Origin: Alteromonas sp. M12
GTDB lineage: Bacteria > Pseudomonadota > Gammaproteobacteria > Enterobacterales > Alteromonadaceae
Reading direction: 5' to 3'
Length of the DNA: 64,000 nt
Assembly: GCF_037478005.1 (NCBI RefSeq)
Contig: NZ_CP144164.1
Coordinates: 682,001 to 746,000 of the forward strand
The position numbers were made by a program, and so were the translations under genes. Shown here piece by piece: positions 60,901 through 64,000 of the stretch (the first letter of the stretch is position 1; every line of letters starts with the position of its first letter). Under the pieces are notes generated by a model, which saw only the letters and a list, made by a program, of their open reading frames with translations, was not told the DNA's origin and ran no database searches.

Positions 60901-61109
60901 CAATGGTAATGGGTGTTAATATCGACTTCATGGGGCGCAATGTTGATATTGGTGGTCCATCAACTGAATATTGGTCTCAGTTAGCTACGGCAGTGGCTGG
61001 TGGATTAGCCTTTGCGACTGTGTTAACACTAGTATTAACACCATGCATGTTGGCGTTTAAAGATAATTTACGAGCATATTTACCCAAACCACGGACTGCA
61101 ATTGAATAA
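57996..61109 (+). CDS. RND family efflux permease (AcrB/HAE1-like)
   Basis: The 1037-residue pump has TM1 (TRTVLMIFVLLLVSGAVTYL), two large periplasmic loops, and the 6+6 TM arrangement. The TM4 proton-relay helix reads MAVGMLVDGAIVVTEYADR with one aspartate, as in the exporter group lacking the second relay Asp of AcrB. A second-half counterpart is GIVVNNNIVLIDTYN. Substrates are unknown (HAE1-like, dyes, detergents or antibiotics possible). No regulator is adjacent. Confidence 0.93.
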   Translation: MKNIISASIDHTRTVLMIFVLLLVSGAVTYLNIPKESNPDVPIPFIYVSIVHDGIAPEDAERMLVKPMERELRSIDGLKEMKATAGEGFASITMEFVAGFDSKEALADVRDKVTVARAKLPEETEEPTIHEITMAGQQAVLTVVLSGPVSERALITTARELQNGLEGLSEVLEVDIGGDREDLVEIIVDPLLLESYRLDQSEILTLLSRNNRLVPAGTMDTGVGSFAVKVPSVFETVKDVLEQPIKVDGDRVITFEDVAQVRRSYKDPAGFARLDSHPSVSLEIKKRPGENLLITVEKVKAFVEQAKGSSIWPNSVNVTYTGDQSININTMLGDLQNNVTSAVVLVAIVIVAILGVRTAFLVGVSIPGSFLTGILVISLFGYTLNMVVLFSLIMAVGMLVDGAIVVTEYADRCMSEGQDKKSAYKNAALRMAWPIIASTATTLAAFAPLMFWPGIMGEFMKYLPFTLIAVLTASLLMALVFVPTLGAAFGKPRYISEKTRQQLEQAEHGDLLALDGYTGGYIRFLSKAIAHPLKSLSIAVVFGLVIFTLYISSGLGVEFFPKADSQGVNITVRSTGDYSVYEKDNIIKEVEAKLIDMPEIDTLYSRSGGQDQIGTLRLNLLDWHLRAHSDEVLIDVEKRIGDMPGLDIEVAPDQEGPQSGKDLQIEISSRYPELLNDAALKIRKALDANSKFTSIGDTASKPGIEWQLKVNRSDAARFGADATLVGNTVQFVTTGLRIGEYRPDDVDDELDIRVRFPRTDRYIGKLDELRLKTANGLVPISNFVERTAQLKTDLIRHVDSKRVLQVEANMVPGELLSIALPELREQLPKLNIDPRVEITIKGQNEQQEESQAFLLNAFLIALFVMAIILVTQFNSFYQAFLILSAVLFSIVGVVLGLLIFQKPFGIVMSGVGVIALAGIVVNNNIVLIDTYNILKSEGLKTTEAILRTGAQRLRPVMMTTVTTILGLLPMVMGVNIDFMGRNVDIGGPSTEYWSQLATAVAGGLAFATVLTLVLTPCMLAFKDNLRAYLPKPRTAIE

Positions 61110-61149
61110 TCATTATTTGGGAATCGCGAATTTGCTGAGATAGATTATC

Positions 61150-61176
61150 TAGAGTGAGGCCTTGCGCCTCACTCTA
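61150..61176. terminator. Hairpin between the RND and DUF2750 genes
   Basis: TAGAGTGAGGC (61150-61160) and GCCTCACTCTA (61166-61176) form a perfect 11-bp stem between convergent genes. A T-run is missing, so it may stall or protect transcripts rather than terminate by itself. Confidence 0.6.
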
Positions 61177-61201
61177 ATGATAGGTTTTATCAAAGTTAAC
61201 T

Positions 61202-61582
61202 TTAGTTTAATTTAGACTGACTTCTTTGTTTTAATTCAGAATCAAAAACATCTGGAAAAACAACAATTCCCTCTTCATCAGGGTTTGGAAAAACTGCAAT
61301 ATTTACCCCGTCTTCCTCTAGACCGCCAGTCCAGCGCTCGAACCAATCTTGCAATGGAATCGCTTTAGGTGTGCATTGTGCCCAATCACCCGTTGCCCAA
61401 TATTCAGCAAATTCTTCAGAAGGCCATACTGGCACGCAGTCCTCATCTTCACTATTAAGCATAACGCAGCCATGCTCGTCAGTGAGGATCCAAATTTTTT
61501 GGTTGATTGTTACCTGAGTTAACAAGTAGGCATGCCGTTTTTCTGGGGACATTTGAATAACATCGTTAAGTTGCGAAGGCAT
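61202..61582 (-). CDS. DUF2750 domain protein
   Basis: From the ATG at 61582 (AAGGAAAC upstream) the product is 126 residues. It has the DUF2750 pattern: KRHAYLLTQVTINQKIWILTD, VPVWPSEEFAEYWATGDWA and AVFPNPDEEGIVVFPDVF. Members are small cytoplasmic proteins of unknown function. A longer reading from 61699 adds 39 residues that are not protein-like and has no RBS. Confidence 0.85.
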   Translation of the reverse strand: MPSQLNDVIQMSPEKRHAYLLTQVTINQKIWILTDEHGCVMLNSEDEDCVPVWPSEEFAEYWATGDWAQCTPKAIPLQDWFERWTGGLEEDGVNIAVFPNPDEEGIVVFPDVFDSELKQRSQSKLN

Positions 61583-61907
61583 AAATGTTTCCTTATAAGA
61601 AGCAGAAGTTAGGTACAAGATAAATCCAATATTGGTGTTAAAAAAATCAAAACACCTGGTTGAGAAACTATGGATTAAATAGCGCATATGAATATGCACA
61701 GACTTATATCACTAAAACCCATGGTGATACTAGTATTTAGCAATGGAATTCTGATTCTGCATTATTAATAGTCTAGAACAAAGTAGCGATTATTTTCTTT
61801 GTCATTCTGGAGTGTACAAATTTAAGCACAACTGATATTTAATCAATGCTTGAATAATTTGTGTATATGTAGGTAGTAAGTACTAACTCTAAACTGGCTG
61901 GTGCTGC
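61583..61907. other. Intergenic region, no gene seen
   Basis: This is 325 nt of AT-rich DNA upstream of the DUF2750 gene and downstream of the small membrane protein. Only a weak GGTGTT/AACACC hairpin near 61636-61656 is visible. Confidence 0.4.
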
Positions 61908-62120
61908 TTACTTTCTTTTGTGTTTTTGGCCCGCCCCCCAGCCAATGATGCCAGCACCAAGAATTGCGCCTATCCAAGCAAATGGCAGTATTTGCGGATT
62001 GAGTTCTTTAGCAAATACTATGGTCAACATTGAGGATGCACACAATAACCAGCCAAATAATTCCATCTTATTTAGATACTTTGTGATGAAGTTGGGTTTA
62101 CTTTCCGGTGGAGGTGCCAT
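61908..62120 (-). CDS. Small two-TM membrane protein
   Basis: The 70-residue product has a Pro-rich start (MAPPPESKPNF), two hydrophobic helices (about residues 20-37 LFGWLLCASSMLTIVFA and 46-62 PFAWIGAILGAGIIGWG) and a basic end (QKHKRK). This gives a hairpin topology with the positive tail inside. I do not recognise the family. The reading frame is clean, with no alternative gene on the other strand that looks better. Confidence 0.6.
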   Translation of the reverse strand: MAPPPESKPNFITKYLNKMELFGWLLCASSMLTIVFAKELNPQILPFAWIGAILGAGIIGWGAGQKHKRK

Positions 62121-62273
62121 GAAATTATCTTTATTAATCGTAAATGAGAAGATGTGACATTTTGATCTTATTGAGTGCCATGTGCAATAACTAAAGGTTA
62201 ATTAGATGAGGTAAACGAGTGGGAGAAAAATCTATTTCAAAATATCCCACAAACTAATCTCAATCGATTGTTT

Positions 62274-63260
62274 TTATGCGACACAGCAATTATTTCGGCC
62301 CAAATCCTTTGCTTGGTACATCGCCCGATCAGCACGACCCAACCATTCAAAAGCAGTTTCGTGGGGCTCGTATTTGGCTGTGCCTACTGAAATTGTAATA
62401 TTGTGTTTAGCTAACCAACCTTCATTTTCAATAGCAAAGCGAAACTGTTCCGCTAGTTTGATTGCATCTTTGAGAGGGGTGTTTTCGGCAATAATCACAA
62501 ACTCTTCGCCACCAAACCGATACAGTTTATCAGTAGAGCGAATGCGCTTTTCTATGGTTTCCACAAATGCCTTTAAAATATCATCGCCTTTAGCATGACC
62601 ATAAGCATCATTGACCTTTTTGAAGTTATCTAGATCCATCAATATAAGGGAAACAGGTAAGCTTTGTTCTCTTCTTTGAAACGCAATCACATCTAATAAT
62701 TTTTCTTCCATTGCTCGTCTATTGCCGGCTCCGGTTAACGGATCGCTAGTGGCCAGCTCGGTCAATTGTTGTTGCTGTTTGCGCATGCGATCTGCAAATG
62801 CATAACTAAATAGTAAAGTCGCTATTGCTGTTACGTAGAACTCTAAAGCCAAAAATACAGTGAGTTGTTCGCGCAGCACATATCCGATAGAGAGTAAAAT
62901 CACCAAGCTGTATATCGCAGCCATGTTTGCAGGTAATAAGAAAAATATGGCGGTCAATGCTGGAAAAATCCACATCAATTGACTTATACCTTTGAGCAAT
63001 ATAGTTACAAACACAACAAACATGGCAACAAAAGCTAGTATGCGGCCAGGTATCAGGGTCTGATGAGTTCGGTAAACATAAACAAAAAGAGAACCTATTG
63101 CGAATACCGCAAATAGATCTAAGCAAGCGACAGCCCAATCTTGTTCCATGATTCGATAGATAGCAAAAGGCAATACGCCGATCGTACTTGCGCCGCTGAG
63201 AGTAAGGATAATGCTTTCTTCAGCACTACGCTTTTTTATGGGGGCAGAATGAGTAATCAT
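62274..63260 (-). CDS. Membrane diguanylate cyclase (GGDEF)
   Basis: The 328-residue product has five or six TM segments over residues 15-165, with no recognised sensor domain, then a GGDEF domain (about 180-328). It has SDPLTGAGNRRAM, DLDNFKKVNDAYGHAKGD and the active-site RFGGEEF. An I-site RSTD lies exactly five residues before GGEEF, so product inhibition by c-di-GMP is expected. It makes c-di-GMP in response to an unknown membrane-sensed cue. Confidence 0.92.
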   Translation of the reverse strand: MITHSAPIKKRSAEESIILTLSGASTIGVLPFAIYRIMEQDWAVACLDLFAVFAIGSLFVYVYRTHQTLIPGRILAFVAMFVVFVTILLKGISQLMWIFPALTAIFFLLPANMAAIYSLVILLSIGYVLREQLTVFLALEFYVTAIATLLFSYAFADRMRKQQQQLTELATSDPLTGAGNRRAMEEKLLDVIAFQRREQSLPVSLILMDLDNFKKVNDAYGHAKGDDILKAFVETIEKRIRSTDKLYRFGGEEFVIIAENTPLKDAIKLAEQFRFAIENEGWLAKHNITISVGTAKYEPHETAFEWLGRADRAMYQAKDLGRNNCCVA

Positions 63261-63422
63261 AATTTCTGCATCCTCCGTGATGCTTAAACCACTTAATAAT
63301 TCTCTGTATAGGTTTAATACAGCATATCAAAGTATAAGGACGCCACTTATGATTATTTACACTAATATAGTCATCTTTAATAACCATAGTCAGTTGTAAT
63401 TTTACCGGAAACAATTGAGTTA

Positions 63423-64000
63423 TTAGTAGCCTTTTTCCCAATCGATTAAATTTATTAGTTTTTCGTTTCGATTAAATAAGCGCAAATTTTGCAGAAAGAT
63501 TTTAGATATTTCGTCTGGTTTAGAAATCGCCGCAGTATGCTGGGTGATATAGAGGTTGTCTAAACCCCAAAACGGATGATCTTCAGCTAATGGTTCTTTA
63601 ATAAAAACGTCTAAAACCGCGGCCTGTAATTGATTATGTGAAAGAGCATGAAGCAGCGCATTCTCATCAATAACTTGGCCTCTACCTGCGTTTATTAATA
63701 TGCATTGGTGGTTTAATAATGACAGAACCCCTTTGTCTATTAACTTTTCAGTTTTATCTGTATGTGGCAATAGTACAACGAGGTAGTCTAATGAATGGGC
63801 AAATTCTTGAAGCTGATTAAGTTGATAAAACTCATCTACAAAATCCAATTGTCGTATGTTTTGTGCAATACCTATGACGTGCATTCCAAAGTGTTTAGCA
63901 GTTTTCGCTATTTCTGTACCGATTGAACCCATACCCAGAATACCAATGGTTTTTCCCTGTAAAGGAGCGCAAAGGGGTTGCGTCCAATTTCGATTTGTCT
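63423..64000 (-). CDS. D-isomer specific 2-hydroxyacid dehydrogenase, N-terminal part cut by the window end
   Basis: The frame is open to base 64000 and begins outside the window. Visible are the NAD(P)-binding GILGMGSIG, the substrate Arg in NAGRGQVIDENAL and the catalytic His in ITQHTAA, all in the C-terminal two-thirds of the family. It resembles the GhrA-like glyoxylate/hydroxypyruvate reductase group (short NAD domain, WTQPL before the Rossmann turn). The substrate cannot be fixed. Confidence 0.88.
   Translation of the reverse strand, partial: TNRNWTQPLCAPLQGKTIGILGMGSIGTEIAKTAKHFGMHVIGIAQNIRQLDFVDEFYQLNQLQEFAHSLDYLVVLLPHTDKTEKLIDKGVLSLLNHQCILINAGRGQVIDENALLHALSHNQLQAAVLDVFIKEPLAEDHPFWGLDNLYITQHTAAISKPDEISKIFLQNLRLFNRNEKLINLIDWEKGY

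Noticed and set aside
61583..61699. 39-residue N-terminal extension of the DUF2750 protein
   Set aside because: Phe-rich unnatural sequence without RBS; the family begins at the internal ATG, which has AAGGA upstream.

Overview
The window is a chromosomal segment of a marine gammaproteobacterium. Gene content and order (gppA-rhlB-trxA-rho, an rrn operon with tRNA-Ile and tRNA-Ala in the spacer, a NasTS/NrtABC nitrate cluster beside glnA-glnL-glnG) fit Alteromonadales, most likely Alteromonadaceae close to Glaciecola, Paraglaciecola or Aliiglaciecola. The genus is inferred from general resemblance, without a search.

Layout. 1-8.3 kb: housekeeping genes (gppA start, rhlB, trxA, rho, an M20 amidohydrolase, nhaA, purEK) and tRNA-Thr. 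8.4-14.2 kb: an AT-rich accessory stretch with an orphan PEP-CTERM protein, a small double-glycine-leader peptide divergent from a very large hybrid two-component regulator, and a membrane-anchored RRM protein. 14.3-21.1 kb: a complete rRNA operon with tandem promoters, followed by an exact 310-bp tandem duplication that copies the 5S tail and the terminator, then a REP-like hairpin. 21.2-27.2 kb: DUF885 protein, GntP permease, GNAT acetyltransferase, typA.

27.4-46.8 kb is the centre of interest: an assimilatory nitrate regulon. It contains a NarK-type porter, a PP2C/Ser-Thr-kinase fusion, nirB, nirD, nasA, a TrpD2-like protein, nasT-nasS, nrtABC, a porin and glnA, with glnL-glnG (NtrBC) just beyond. 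I read five candidate sigma-54 elements (WTGG-N10-GCT) at the porter, nirB, nasT, nrtA and glnA, each with NtrC-like dyads centred about 73-91 bp upstream. Three of the five transcripts (porter, nirB, nrtA) also start with a NasT-type leader: paired stem-loops with A1/G4 hexaloops, the second overlapping the 5-prime arm of an intrinsic terminator just before the gene. The picture is two-step control: NtrC/sigma-54 initiates on nitrogen limitation, and NasT, released from NasS by nitrate, lets polymerase pass the terminators. Two proteins of unknown role, the PP2C/kinase fusion and the TrpD2-like protein, sit inside this regulon.

47-64 kb: glnL-glnG, folE, an S9 peptidase, hemJ, a ClC channel with CBS domains, a coiled-coil membrane protein, erpA, an RND efflux pair, DUF2750, a small membrane protein, a GGDEF cyclase and a D-2-hydroxyacid dehydrogenase cut by the window end. 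No insertion sequence, prophage or CRISPR array was seen.
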